From positions 1 to 6,268 of the forward strand of contig DAOTTI010000153.1 in the NCBI GenBank assembly GCA_034437795.1: a stretch of DNA of 6,268 bases, read 5' to 3'. Both the position numbers and the translations under genes were made by a program. Of the stretch, positions 5,367 to 6,268 are shown piece by piece; the stretch's first letter is position 1, and each line of letters starts with the position of its first letter. The DNA comes from DAOTTI01 sp034437795. Lineage in GTDB: Bacteria; Chloroflexota; UBA11872; UBA12225. The notes under the pieces are model-generated. The model did no database searches, had not been told where the DNA came from, and saw only the letters and a list, made by a program, of their open reading frames with translations.

Positions 5367-6242
5367 TTAGGCGATAGCCACCGCCTGGACAAGGGCCTCG
5401 TACTCGGTCGGCGTCGCGTAGCCCAGCGTGGAGTGACGGCGCTGGCGGTTGTACCAGAGCTCCATGAACTCGAAGATCGCCAGACGCGCGACCGCTCGCG
5501 TCGCCCCGACGTGGCGGGGCAGCAGTTCGACCTTGAGCGTCGCCAAGAAGCTTTCGGCCACGGCCTTGTCCAAGCAGTCCCCGACTGTGTCCATCGACGC
5601 GAGGATGCCCGCCTCGTGCAGCCACTGGCTGAAGGCCAGGGAGGTGTACTGGCAGCCGTGATCGGCGTGATGGATCAGACCGGCGTTGGGTTGGCGGTGG
5701 CAGAGCGCTATTGTCAACGCATCGAGGCCCAGCTCCGTGCGCAGATGATCGGCCGTCGCCCAGCCGACCCCCCGCCGGCGGAAGGCCTCAAGCACGACCG
5801 CGAGGTAGAGCCAGCCTTCCCCGGTCGCGACGTAGCTGCTATCGGCCACCCAGAGCCGATCCGGCGCGCCGATGGTCGGGGGCGCGAAGGCGCGCTGGAC
5901 GCGAGCGGGGGCGGGTACCGCCTGGCGGTCGTGCGTCGTCGTCCGGCTGTGGCGGCGCCGGCCCTGGCAGCCCCGCAGCCCGGCCTCGCGCATCAGCCGG
6001 GCGACGCGTCGACGCCCGCACCGCTCCCCGACCGTGCGCCGCTCGACATGGCGGCGCGGGCTGCCGTAGGTCCCACGACCGGTCTGATAGATGGCGCGAA
6101 TGCGCTCCGTCAGACGCTCATCGGCCCGGGCCCGCGCCGAGGGCGAGCGTCCCGGCCAGGCAGAGGAGCCCGAGCGCGACACCCCTAGTGCACCATCAGG
6201 CCAGCGACCTGGCATGGCTTTCCCTGGTGCGCGGGCTGGCAT
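5367..6242 (-). CDS. IS3-family transposase OrfB (DDE integrase-type)
   Basis: The frame gives 291 residues ending at TAA 5369-5367. The N-terminal part (about 18-95) has GVSRSGSSAW, RARADERLTERIRAI and GTYGSPRRH, the helix-turn-helix region of IS3 OrfB (HTH_21). The catalytic core carries D134 in LWVADSSYVATGEGWLYL, D194 in LIHHADHGCQYTS and E230 in DKAVAESFLATLK, with exactly 35 residues between the second Asp and Glu, as in the rve DDE fold. The C-terminus, YNRQRRHSTLGYATPTEYE, is the family signature. OrfB acts in copy-out/paste-in transposition, normally as an OrfAB fusion made by -1 frameshifting from orfA. The frame stays open to the window edge, so the ATG at 6242 may not be the real beginning. 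The protein looks intact and may be active, unlike every other gene here. Confidence 0.9.
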   Translation of the reverse strand: MPARAPGKAMPGRWPDGALGVSRSGSSAWPGRSPSARARADERLTERIRAIYQTGRGTYGSPRRHVERRTVGERCGRRRVARLMREAGLRGCQGRRRHSRTTTHDRQAVPAPARVQRAFAPPTIGAPDRLWVADSSYVATGEGWLYLAVVLEAFRRRGVGWATADHLRTELGLDALTIALCHRQPNAGLIHHADHGCQYTSLAFSQWLHEAGILASMDTVGDCLDKAVAESFLATLKVELLPRHVGATRAVARLAIFEFMELWYNRQRRHSTLGYATPTEYEALVQAVAIA

Positions 6243-6268
6243 TCCCGAAGAGGTTGCCTGCGACAGCA

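Larger units (their letters stand above)
5340..6268 (-). mobile_element. IS3-family insertion sequence, partial (other end outside window)
   Basis: One terminus is at 5340, where the sequence changes from PEP-enzyme coding sequence to TGATCCAGTTTCGTGGAC, starting with the TG typical of IS3 ends. The transposase stop is 27 bp inside this end, normal spacing. The element runs off the window at 6268, so the second inverted repeat, the target duplication and orfA cannot be seen. It is inserted in the PEP-utilising enzyme gene, with transposase and host gene both on the minus strand. Confidence 0.85.

Overview
This is a very GC-rich bacterial window built almost entirely from mobile elements and broken genes. 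I see no intact host operon. Codon use (strong G/C at third positions) and the mix of parts fit a Chloroflexota or Actinomycetota chromosome or plasmid: a replication-relaxation-like protein, a PEP-synthase-like mobile domain, an anaerobic-RNR-activase-like radical SAM remnant, HNH-type group II introns and an IS3 element. The phylum is an inference and cannot be fixed from this sequence alone.

Layout. (1) 14-955, minus strand: a probable replication-relaxation-like winged-helix protein. Both ends look disturbed. (2) 970-1506, plus strand: a fragment of a group II intron reverse transcriptase (intron 1), cut at its 5' side near 970 and ending exactly on the YADD catalytic motif. (3) 1507-4102, plus strand: a second, structurally complete group II intron (intron 2). 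It has a 5' GTGCG end, domain I-IV RNA, an RT/maturase/HNH gene, domain V and a domain VI with a branch-point A seven nucleotides from the AC 3' end. Its maturase gene is broken by a 2-bp insertion and by two separate 61-bp insertions, each bounded by a direct repeat. (4) 4103-4390, plus strand: the C-terminal half of a radical SAM activase-like gene, starting exactly at the intron 3' boundary and carrying an in-frame TAG. (5) 4442-5339, minus strand: the C-terminal part of a PEP-utilising enzyme (mobile phospho-His domain), with two apparent single-G deletions. (6) 5340-6268, minus strand: one end of an IS3-family insertion sequence that interrupts the PEP-enzyme gene. Its DDE transposase frame runs to the window edge.

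How it fits together. Intron 2 sits in another intron's RT gene on its 5' side but in a radical SAM gene on its 3' side. Both natural sites would begin TTCCTG after the splice junction, so intron 2 probably landed in both contexts and recombination between copies joined unlike flanks. Removing the two 61-bp insertions and the 2-bp insertion restores one 598-codon maturase frame. The small indels in neighbouring genes may be real decay or consensus errors. I find no new defence, CRISPR, retron or diversity-generating system here. The notable content is the nested and recombined intron architecture and the matched 61-bp insertions.
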